From SZUA-254 sp964596065 (GTDB lineage: Bacteria > Bacteroidota > Ignavibacteria > UBA10030 > SZUA-254), in NCBI GenBank assembly GCA_964596065.1, contig CAZQSM010000032.1, forward strand, positions 1 to 25,439: DNA of 25,439 nucleotides, given 5' to 3'. Both the position numbers and the translations under genes were made by a program. The notes beneath the pieces are model-generated. The model searched no databases and was not told the origin of the DNA. It worked only from the letters and a program-made list of their open reading frames with translations. This document shows, piece by piece, positions 14,767 to 21,985 of the stretch (positions are counted from its first letter, which is position 1; each line of letters starts with the position of its first letter).

Positions 14767-15532
14767 ATCGGCCCGATCCAAAGTACCCGGAATGTCGTAC
14801 CTCCCCCGTGGTGGCGTTCCGGGCTGGAACGACTGAAAAAGGGAAAAGAACGACAGGCAATATACAATAGACGATTACTGTAACACCCGCTAAAATCCAC
14901 CAATATTCATCGCAACAAGCCTCCCGGGTTGGGAATGACCGGCGGACCCAGGAAGTGAAATTCCGATGGATGCTCCCGTTTCCGATCGAAAGGGTTCGAA
15001 TTTCAGCGGACCGGTTTTGGTCTCCCCGCCGAACGGGAAATTCGTTCCCGGGTGATGTTGTGAGAAATATGGCCGCGGAGGCCACTTTTTTTCACAAAGT
15101 ACTTGACACTGAAACGAAGTTTTGCTACACTTCAATGGAATATGGGACCGTGCGCGTCCCTCCACTCCATACCTTTTACAAAGTTTTCATCTAATTTTTT
15201 TCCAAAACAGGTTTGCATAATTTTTTTTCCCGGCATCCTGCTATCGACGTTTTTAATTTTTCATCTCGCCGGGGTGCGGCGCCGTGGTTTTTTATGATCG
15301 CGCCTTCACTCACATCGAGAATAAACATCGGCAGGAGTCTTTCACTATAGTCCTTGTGATGAAGGTTTCTCACATCCACCCCGTCGATACCAGCCGCGCG
15401 ATCCATCCCGGGTCGTGCTTCTCCCTGTTTGCAGCGCATGATGGCCGCACATTCAATTCCCGAAAATTAAAACCAAAATCCACTCAATTCACTAATCCAC
15501 ATCAATCCACATTTATCCTTGTAGGAGGATGT
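14767..15532 (+). other. 766-nt gene-free region with long leader of the surface-protein gene
   Basis: No convincing gene on either strand; the short open frames lack recognisable motifs, ribosome binding sites and typical codon use. It holds a small hairpin (CGTTCC/GGAACG at 14815-14831), a consensus promoter at 15103-15131, and a 5-bp hairpin just after the predicted start (GGGAC/GTCCC, 15144-15160). An AT-rich stretch with several T-runs lies at about 15187-15293. Three AATCCAC copies occur at 15477, 15494 and 15504. AGGAGG at 15523-15528 is the ribosome binding site of the next gene. Confidence 0.6.
15103..15131 (+). promoter_or_regulatory. Sigma70-like promoter upstream of the giant surface protein
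   Basis: TTGACA (15103-15108, perfect consensus), a 17-nt spacer, then TACACT (15126-15131, 4 of 6). The predicted start near 15138 implies a leader of about 395 nt before the ATG at 15533. Confidence 0.65.
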
Positions 15533-18500
15533 ATGAGAAATCTACGACTGGTTGTCACAGTCCTTCTCTTTGGTGTCCTTCTGACATCGCTGGCCGCGGC
15601 CGGCGACGTCACGAAGTCGACGAGCCAAAGGGTCGAGCGGATCGACCTGCTCGATCAGGCGGAAGGACCCATGGTCAAAGCGGTTCAGAAATCGCGGACG
15701 CTCACGGCGGCCGTGGTCAATGAACCGACCATGCCAACCGAACCGCTGCCGTTTGCCGCTCCACTCTCCGGCAGTTATACGATCGGCGTCGCGGGAGATT
15801 TTATTAACCTGACGACTGCCGTCGGGGCGTTGAACGCCCTTGGCGTCAGTGGCGCGGTGACGTTCAATTTCCTGGACGCGACGAACTACAGCAGCCCCGT
15901 CGTCATCGGCGCGATCACCGGAGCGAGCGCGGTCAACACCGTGACGTTCAGGCCCGCGGCGGCGACCGCGGTCACGATCTACTTCGAGGGCGCCTCGTAC
16001 AACGGCAAAGGCCTCACCCTTGACGGCGCGAAGTGGGTGACCTTCGACGGCGTGAACACCGGCGGCGCGAGCCTCACGCTCGACTGGCGCGCGGCGTCAG
16101 CGTTCCCGTACGACGATCCCTATGGTGCGACGGTGTACATCGCCGGTTCGGCTGGCGGGACCTCGAACCTGACGGTCAAGAACATGACCATCAACGGGCG
16201 TCTGGACAATGCGTCCTATATGCTCGCCGAGGATCTTCGGTCGGCGATCTACATCAACAACCTCGCCGGCGGCGTCAACCATCTGACGATCAGCGGCAAC
16301 ACGATCATCAATGCGCACAACGCCATCTATTCGTTCAACGCGGGCGCGGCGACGGCTCCCTACAACCTGAAGATCATGGACAACAACATCGGCAACGCGT
16401 TCGGCGGATACGTCGCCGAGGGTATTGCGGCCAACCGTGTCGACTCCGCGACCATAAGCGGAAACACGCTTGACGGTTTGTTGTACAACGAGATCATTTA
16501 TTACACATACAGCAGTCTCACCAACGTGTCGGGTGCATATTTCGTCTACCCGCTCGTTATCGCCAGCGCGAATGGCGCGAGCAAAATCGAGAAGAACACC
16601 GTTCACGACTGGAACCTGATCTACGGCGACGAGGACGTTGCCTCCGGTTTCGTGACGTACGCGTTCCGCGTCACCGGCCGGAGTGCGGCCTCGCGCCCGA
16701 TGGTCCGCAACAACACCTTCTCGACCGTCAATTCCGACGATATCCACCTTACCCTGTGGGGGACCCGTGCGCAGAACACGATTCTCCTCCACAACTCGTT
16801 CTATTTCACCGGGACGACGGGCGGCGCAGGCAGCCCGGGTATGTTGATTGAAATCGGTGCCGGCGCCGGGACTCTGAACACCGTCCATAACAACATCTTT
16901 TATTCAGACATCACCGACGGTCCCGTCAGTTATTATTTCCTCTCCGCCGGCCCCACGACCGGGACGAGGAATAACAACGTCATCGACGCGGTCGGTTTCG
17001 ACATCGTGTCGTACAAGGCCGGCGCGAGCGGCCGCGACGCCAACAGCGTCTCGGGCAATCCCCGGTACCTGAGCACCACCGACCTGACGATCAACACCGC
17101 GCTCTTCTCCGCGGCGGATGGCATCGGCGGGTCAGGTTTCAACGTCACGACCGACAAAGCGGGCAGCCCGCGCGACACGAGCGCCGCCGGATCCCGCGAC
17201 GCGGGAGCGTATGAATTCACGCTCGCGAGTCCGTTCCTCGAGGATGTCGCGGTCACGAGCATCAGCGAGCCGAGCGCGACCGGGGCCACGCAGGGCCTGG
17301 TCTCCCCGGTGAAGGTGGCCGTCGTGAACACGCGGCCCACCCCGGTGACATTCGACCTTACCGTCGATATCGTCGGCGGGACACCCTACAGCAACACGAA
17401 GCTGGCGATCACGCTCCCGGCGTTCAAGGACTCCGTGATCACGATGGCGACGTGGACGCCGACGACGGACGACCTCCACACCATCACGGCGACGGCTTCG
17501 GGGGATGACGAAAGCGATAACAACGTCTACACCCGCGGCCAGCCGGTGACGCCCGTGCTGGCGTTTGCCGGAACATATTCCACCTGTTTTGACGGCATCG
17601 GTGACGATTTCGGATGGGTGGGAACGAACGACTTCGTCCTTTCGAGCAGCTTCACGAAACTGACCGGCCCCTACGGCGGCTCGGGAAAATCGTGGGTCTC
17701 GAAGGAAACGGGTCTCTACACCACGGGCGGACTCGTCTCGGGCGTGCTCTCCCCGTATTACAATTTCACCAGCATCGCTGTTCCGATCTACGCCTCGTTC
17801 TTCCACAGCATCAAGACCGAGCCGGCGTGGGATCGCAGCCAGCTCCAGTACTCGATTGACACCGGCAAGACGTGGGTCAACATCGGCATCGCCAACGATC
17901 CCGACGGCGTCAACTGGTACAACACGTCACTCTACCAGAATGCGGTTGTGTTCCCGGGCGGCGCGGGTACATCGAGCTATTGCATCGATAGCACGAATAT
18001 CCTCCCGACGGGATTCAACTTCGGACCTGCCTTCACGACGAACGGCGAGTGTAACACGCTCCCGGTCGGAAACGGCGAGTATCCCGCTCCCGAGGGGTGG
18101 GTGTTCGTCGCCGTGAAGCTGCCGGCCGTCCTCAATGGAAAGCCGATGGTCCGCTTCCGGTACGCCGCGTTCTCTGACGCTTCCACGGCCGATGACGGCT
18201 GGGCGTTCGACTGCTTCGAGCTGGGCACGGCGCTTCCGAGCTTCGGCGGCAGCATCGCCGGAACGGTGTTCCAGGACGCCAACGCAAACGGAACCGACGA
18301 CGCCGAGGTGAAGGAATCCGGCGCCAAGGTCATCCTGAGCTATTTCGGCGTCCCGGTCGACACGTTCACCACGGGAGGCGGCGGCACCTACTCGTTCACC
18401 AGCCTCCTGCCGGGTGACTACACGGCCATCGTCGACCTGCCGAAGGCGTTCACCACGCCCTACGGCGGCGTCCTCGAGGTCAGCCACGACGGCAGCGCCA

Positions 18501-20857
18501 CCCTCACGGGTCAGGACTTCGGCACATTCGCCGGCTCCATCAGCGGCAAGAAGTTCGAGGATACGGACAACGACGGGGTCAAGGACGGTCCTGAACCGGG
18601 CCTCGCGGGCTGGACGATCCAGGTGCATTCCGATTCCGCGACCGGACCGGTCTACGGTTCGGCGGTGACGAACGGTACCGGTGACTACCTCATCTACACC
18701 CCTCCGGGGACCTGGTACGTCACCGAGGTCGCGCAGGCGAATTCGCGCAGGACACTCCCGGTCGCGAGCGCCTATACCGTGACGACCACCATCGGTTCAC
18801 CCACATCCGTGAACAGGGACTTCGGCAACTTCCTCTTCGGCACGCTGCGGGTCCAGTTGAACGTTGATAACAACGGCAACGGCGTGCGGAACACCTCCGA
18901 CATCCTCGTAGTGCCTGCCGGAGCCACTGGCACGTTCGTCGTGAAGAAAAACGGCGTGGCGATTCCAGGCGGAAATATCAGCCTTGGAAACGCGGTTCTC
19001 GCCGCGACCTTCACGGTGGACACCGGCACGTATTCCGTCGAGCAGGTTGCGACGATACCGGGCTGGAAGCGGACGCTTGGAGGCACCATCGTCAAGATCA
19101 TCAACACCAGTTCCCAGAAGGACACCGCGTTCTATCTGGACTTCCAGCTGGTGACCGTTTCGGGCCAGAAATTCAATGACCTGAACGGCAACGGCGTGAA
19201 GGACGGCGGGGAACCCGGACTTGCGGGCTGGACGATCAACATCGGCGGCGCCAATACGATCTATTATGGCGCAACCTCGGCAGTCACCGACGGCAGCGGA
19301 AACTACTCCATCGACAGCGTCGGTGGAACCAGTCTCCCCGGCGTGGCTGATGCGACGCATTCGGTCTCGGAAGTCGCCGTGGCCGGCTGGTCGCAGACGC
19401 TCCCGGCTGGCGGGGCGCCGAACACCTTCCTGAGCCGGAGCCAGGGCCTGGTCACCACGACCGGGATGGATTTCGGCAACTTCTCGAACAACGTTGTCAG
19501 CGGTATTGTCTACCGTGACTACAATGGCAACGGCGTGAAGGATCCGGAAGACGTGGCGCTCTCGGGTCACACCGTCATCCTCGCGGGTGGTGGAAGCGAT
19601 GTGTCGGATGGATCGGGCTATTCCTTCACAGGGGTGGTCGCGGTCGATACCGTCCGTCTCTCCGTCGTCCCCGCGGGATATGTCCTGACCGAACCGAGCC
19701 CCGTGGGCGAATATCCGCTGGCGCTCCTGAGCGGTCAGAATGCGGCGAACCTGCATTTCGGCCTCTTCCAGGTTTCTGACAGCGCGGCCAAGTTCCGCAC
19801 GTTCACGGTGGAACAGCTCCGTACCGCCGATCAGAAGAAGCCGGGCAAGCGTCCGAAGCCGGGCAAGGCGTACGATCCGATCAAGAACAAACCCAACACC
19901 GCGAACCTGATTGACGACCTGATCAATCCGAAGACCGGTCAGGGTTTCACCCTCAAGGTCGGGTTAAACAACAAGACGAACGCCGCCGGCAAGCCGAAGG
20001 CCTACTGGCAGCCGGCGAAGCAGGGAGACGTCTGGAAGTCGCTCAATAACAAGGACGTCTACCACGACACGACGGGAGGATTCATCCCCCGCGGCTTCGA
20101 TCAGGATCTCAAGGGCAAGCCGATCCTGAAACGGCAGAAGAGCATGCCACCCAACAAGAAGATCAACAACGAGCTCTTTGCGCAACTCGTCGCGCTCCAG
20201 GTGAACCTCGCGGCAAGCGGAGCGAAGACTCCTCCCAACCTCGGGACGTTGCTCTTCTCCGATCCGGGTCGACCGCTCGTGAACGGCATGACGATAGATG
20301 ATATCGCCTATCTCGCCGATTCTGTGATGACTCAGTTCGAGTTCGTGCCGCTCAGCGTGTATGCCGAACTCTTCAGCGCCGTCACGGATATCAACGAGGC
20401 GTTCGACTACCCGGCCACGGACGACACCTCCGCCGGCTGGGCGGCTCCGAAACTGATGTGGGCTGCTTACACGTCGGTCTCGGAAGTTCCCTACCTGAAG
20501 CCGAATCCGGGTGCCGCGCCCGTCAACCGTCGGACGACGCCGCCGGATGCTGTTCCGACCGCCTTCGCGCTGGAACAGAACTATCCGAACCCGTTCAATC
20601 CGACGACCACCATCGAATTCGATCTTCCGGAAGCGTCGATCGTGACCCTGAAGGTGTACAACCTCCTCGGCCAGGAAGTCGCGACGCTGTTCGACCGTGA
20701 AGCCATCGAGTTCGGCGAGACCGTCGAATTCGACGCCAGCTCGCTGCCTTCGGGCGTGTATATGTACAGGATCGTCGCCGAAACGATTGCCGATGTTGAT
20801 GCCGGCATCGAGGCGGAGACGTTCACGCAGGTGAAGAAGATGGTGTTGGTGAAGTAA
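15533..20857 (+). CDS. Giant secreted modular protein with T9SS-type C-terminal sorting domain
   Basis: 1774 residues from the ATG at 15533, set by AGGAGG 4 nt upstream and a clear signal peptide (about 1-24: basic start, hydrophobic core VVTVLLFGVLLTSL, then AAA). An 83-codon upstream extension lacks these. Order of modules: parallel beta-helix region, about 75-560, with repeated NLTVKNMTINGR- and LTISGNTI-like turns. A CARDB/Ig-like domain, about 565-675. A jelly-roll, lectin-like domain, about 685-900 (SIDTGKTWVNIG). Five SdrD-B-like modules, about 906-1415. A Lys/Pro-rich basic region, about 1425-1550. An unrecognised region with LADSVMTQFEF. A sorting domain, about 1680-1774, starting LEQNYPNPFNPTTTI and ending in VKKMVLVK. 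Likely surface-anchored or released by T9SS, possibly adhesive; function not shown. Strong terminator follows. Confidence 0.9.
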   Translation: MRNLRLVVTVLLFGVLLTSLAAAGDVTKSTSQRVERIDLLDQAEGPMVKAVQKSRTLTAAVVNEPTMPTEPLPFAAPLSGSYTIGVAGDFINLTTAVGALNALGVSGAVTFNFLDATNYSSPVVIGAITGASAVNTVTFRPAAATAVTIYFEGASYNGKGLTLDGAKWVTFDGVNTGGASLTLDWRAASAFPYDDPYGATVYIAGSAGGTSNLTVKNMTINGRLDNASYMLAEDLRSAIYINNLAGGVNHLTISGNTIINAHNAIYSFNAGAATAPYNLKIMDNNIGNAFGGYVAEGIAANRVDSATISGNTLDGLLYNEIIYYTYSSLTNVSGAYFVYPLVIASANGASKIEKNTVHDWNLIYGDEDVASGFVTYAFRVTGRSAASRPMVRNNTFSTVNSDDIHLTLWGTRAQNTILLHNSFYFTGTTGGAGSPGMLIEIGAGAGTLNTVHNNIFYSDITDGPVSYYFLSAGPTTGTRNNNVIDAVGFDIVSYKAGASGRDANSVSGNPRYLSTTDLTINTALFSAADGIGGSGFNVTTDKAGSPRDTSAAGSRDAGAYEFTLASPFLEDVAVTSISEPSATGATQGLVSPVKVAVVNTRPTPVTFDLTVDIVGGTPYSNTKLAITLPAFKDSVITMATWTPTTDDLHTITATASGDDESDNNVYTRGQPVTPVLAFAGTYSTCFDGIGDDFGWVGTNDFVLSSSFTKLTGPYGGSGKSWVSKETGLYTTGGLVSGVLSPYYNFTSIAVPIYASFFHSIKTEPAWDRSQLQYSIDTGKTWVNIGIANDPDGVNWYNTSLYQNAVVFPGGAGTSSYCIDSTNILPTGFNFGPAFTTNGECNTLPVGNGEYPAPEGWVFVAVKLPAVLNGKPMVRFRYAAFSDASTADDGWAFDCFELGTALPSFGGSIAGTVFQDANANGTDDAEVKESGAKVILSYFGVPVDTFTTGGGGTYSFTSLLPGDYTAIVDLPKAFTTPYGGVLEVSHDGSATLTGQDFGTFAGSISGKKFEDTDNDGVKDGPEPGLAGWTIQVHSDSATGPVYGSAVTNGTGDYLIYTPPGTWYVTEVAQANSRRTLPVASAYTVTTTIGSPTSVNRDFGNFLFGTLRVQLNVDNNGNGVRNTSDILVVPAGATGTFVVKKNGVAIPGGNISLGNAVLAATFTVDTGTYSVEQVATIPGWKRTLGGTIVKIINTSSQKDTAFYLDFQLVTVSGQKFNDLNGNGVKDGGEPGLAGWTINIGGANTIYYGATSAVTDGSGNYSIDSVGGTSLPGVADATHSVSEVAVAGWSQTLPAGGAPNTFLSRSQGLVTTTGMDFGNFSNNVVSGIVYRDYNGNGVKDPEDVALSGHTVILAGGGSDVSDGSGYSFTGVVAVDTVRLSVVPAGYVLTEPSPVGEYPLALLSGQNAANLHFGLFQVSDSAAKFRTFTVEQLRTADQKKPGKRPKPGKAYDPIKNKPNTANLIDDLINPKTGQGFTLKVGLNNKTNAAGKPKAYWQPAKQGDVWKSLNNKDVYHDTTGGFIPRGFDQDLKGKPILKRQKSMPPNKKINNELFAQLVALQVNLAASGAKTPPNLGTLLFSDPGRPLVNGMTIDDIAYLADSVMTQFEFVPLSVYAELFSAVTDINEAFDYPATDDTSAGWAAPKLMWAAYTSVSEVPYLKPNPGAAPVNRRTTPPDAVPTAFALEQNYPNPFNPTTTIEFDLPEASIVTLKVYNLLGQEVATLFDREAIEFGETVEFDASSLPSGVYMYRIVAETIADVDAGIEAETFTQVKKMVLVK
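18248..19780 (+). repeat. Five SdrD-B-like modules in tandem (protein-level repeat)
   Basis: Modules begin near 18248, 18533, 18839, 19157 and 19496, each about 95-115 residues. Each opens with a G(S/T)-x-x-G or VSG strand followed by an acidic Asn/Asp loop: DANANGTDD, DTDNDGVKD, DNNGNGVRN, DLNGNGVKD, DYNGNGVKD. These loops resemble calcium-binding sites in Sdr and Cna-B proteins. Modules 2 and 4 are closest to each other (both contain EPGLAGWTI), pointing to internal duplication. Confidence 0.8.
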
Positions 20858-20866
20858 CAGGCTCCT

Positions 20867-20907
20867 TTCCCCCGCGTCCCCAACGGGACGCGGGGGAACT
20901 ATTTTTA
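20867..20907 (+). terminator. Strong intrinsic terminator of the giant surface protein gene
   Basis: Perfect 12-bp stem CCCCCGCGTCCC/GGGACGCGGGGG (20869-20880 and 20885-20896), extended by two T-A pairs, with loop CAAC, followed by CTATTTTT. It lies 9 nt after the stop codon. Confidence 0.95.
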
Positions 20908-20920
20908 CCTGTTTTACCTG

Positions 20921-20949
20921 TTGAATTAGAAATAATCGGTTCGTATATT
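20921..20949 (+). promoter_or_regulatory. Sigma70-like promoter of the 21031 gene
   Basis: TTGAAT (20921-20926), a 17-nt spacer, then TATATT (20944-20949). It sits right after the previous terminator. The predicted leader is about 75 nt and ends with AGGAAGG (21015-21021), 9 nt before the ATG. Confidence 0.65.
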
Positions 20950-21030
20950 CCTCCTGTTGGGGATGGAGTCCAGGCGGGGTCACCCTAAACCATATTTTAT
21001 CACAACCACATCACAGGAAGGCTACAACAG

Positions 21031-21909
21031 ATGAACTTTAAGACGCTTCGGCTCGCACTTGTCGTCACGATGGCGGTTCTGGCCTTGTCGGCATCGGTTT
21101 CGTATGGTCAGAACGACTATGGCATTGTTCCTCTCACCGCGCGTGATGCCGGCACCGGGGTTGGTACGGTGACGTTCGGAGTACACGTCGACGCGACATA
21201 TTGCAATGATGGAACGCTCTCCGGTGGGTTCGTCGAAGAGGAACTTCCGCCGAAACCGCCCACGGGCGTCTTCGATTTCCGCTTCACGGAATTCCGCGCC
21301 GGCAGCACCTGCCTTGGAGTCGGTCAGCGCGTCAGCCTCCAGGAACCGGCCAAGCTCGACACGTTCAAGATCGAGTTCCAGCCGAGCGACGGCGGATATC
21401 CCTTCACCTTTTCCTGGGGCTCCGCGAGCGCCTGGATCGCCACCGACTGGGTGACGCTCCGGATCCAGGACGCCTTCGGCGGGTTTTTGCATAACGTCGA
21501 CATGATGGTGGACACACAGCTGGTCGTCACGAACAGCGCCGTCACGGTACTCAACATCATCGGGACGTCGAACGCCGCGGGAACGCTCGACGTCGATCGC
21601 GACGGCAACCTCACGCCGCAGCGGTTCGACCTCCAGCAGAATTATCCGAACCCCTTCAACCCGTCGACCACCATCAAGTTCGCGGTTGAAAAGACCGCGT
21701 TCGCCGACGTGGCGGTCTATAATGTGATCGGGCAGAAGGTCAAGACCCTTGCTGCCGAAATCCTGACCCCCGGATTCTATACGACGACCTGGAACGGTAC
21801 CGACGACAACGGCCAGAGCGTCACGACCGGCGTCTATTTCGTCCGGATGTCGGCGATCGGCGACAACGCGGAATTCACCGCCCTGCGGAAACTGCTCCTG
21901 CTGAAGTAA
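21031..21909 (+). CDS. Secreted protein with unnamed two-cysteine domain and sorting domain
   Basis: 292 residues. Signal peptide about 1-26 (hydrophobic LALVVTMAVLALSASVS, then YGQ). Residues 31-178 form the domain shared with the next gene: FGVH, YCND, EELPPKPPTGVFDFRF, TCLGVG, FQPSDGGYPF, DAFGG and a final NSAVTVLNII. Residues about 196-292 are a T9SS-type C-terminal sorting domain (LQQNYPNPFNPSTTI) whose end also resembles the FlgD Ig-like fold (GFYTTTWNGTDDNG) and closes LRKLLLLK. It has its own promoter and a long terminator hairpin. Expected to cross the outer membrane through T9SS; the machinery is not in the window. Function unknown. Confidence 0.88.
   Translation: MNFKTLRLALVVTMAVLALSASVSYGQNDYGIVPLTARDAGTGVGTVTFGVHVDATYCNDGTLSGGFVEEELPPKPPTGVFDFRFTEFRAGSTCLGVGQRVSLQEPAKLDTFKIEFQPSDGGYPFTFSWGSASAWIATDWVTLRIQDAFGGFLHNVDMMVDTQLVVTNSAVTVLNIIGTSNAAGTLDVDRDGNLTPQRFDLQQNYPNPFNPSTTIKFAVEKTAFADVAVYNVIGQKVKTLAAEILTPGFYTTTWNGTDDNGQSVTTGVYFVRMSAIGDNAEFTALRKLLLLK
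21121..21564 (+). repeat. Unnamed secreted domain, copy A
   Basis: First of three protein-level copies (others at 22076-22555 and 24581-25030). About 148 residues, with Cys in YC and TCLG, a central LPPKPPTGVFDFRF and FQPSDGGYPF. It forms the entire mature part of this protein before the sorting domain. Confidence 0.8.
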
Positions 21910-21932
21910 TACTCATACTATTCGGATTACCC

Positions 21933-21985
21933 GAAATGCGGAAGTTCTCCTGACCGGGAGCTTCCGCATTTCCTTATTCTTCTCT
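21933..21985 (+). terminator. Long terminator hairpin directly before the next start codon
   Basis: Perfect 12-bp stem GAAATGCGGAAG/CTTCCGCATTTC (21933-21944 and 21961-21972), extended inward by five more pairs (two of them G-U), followed by CTTATTCTTCTCT. The T-rich tail ends at the ATG of the next gene at 21986. Confidence 0.88.

Noticed and set aside
14815..14831. CGTTCC/GGAACG inverted repeat as a mobile-element end
   Set aside because: A single short hairpin with no partner repeat, transposase or target duplication in the window.
14765..15085. Minus-strand 106-codon frame with one hydrophobic stretch in the gene-free region
   Set aside because: A single hydrophobic stretch, no ribosome binding site, and it runs into the terminator hairpin region; not enough to call a gene.
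14955..15194. 79-codon plus-strand frame in the gene-free region
   Set aside because: It crosses the consensus promoter at 15103, and has no ribosome binding site and no recognisable motif.
15267..15293. Hairpin CGCCG/CGGCG followed by TTTTTT, possible attenuator
   Set aside because: The stem is only 5 bp and the T-run begins 6 nt after it, too far for a typical intrinsic terminator.
15284..15532. In-frame N-terminal extension of the giant surface protein
   Set aside because: The signal peptide and AGGAGG site fix the start at 15533; the extension shows no family feature.
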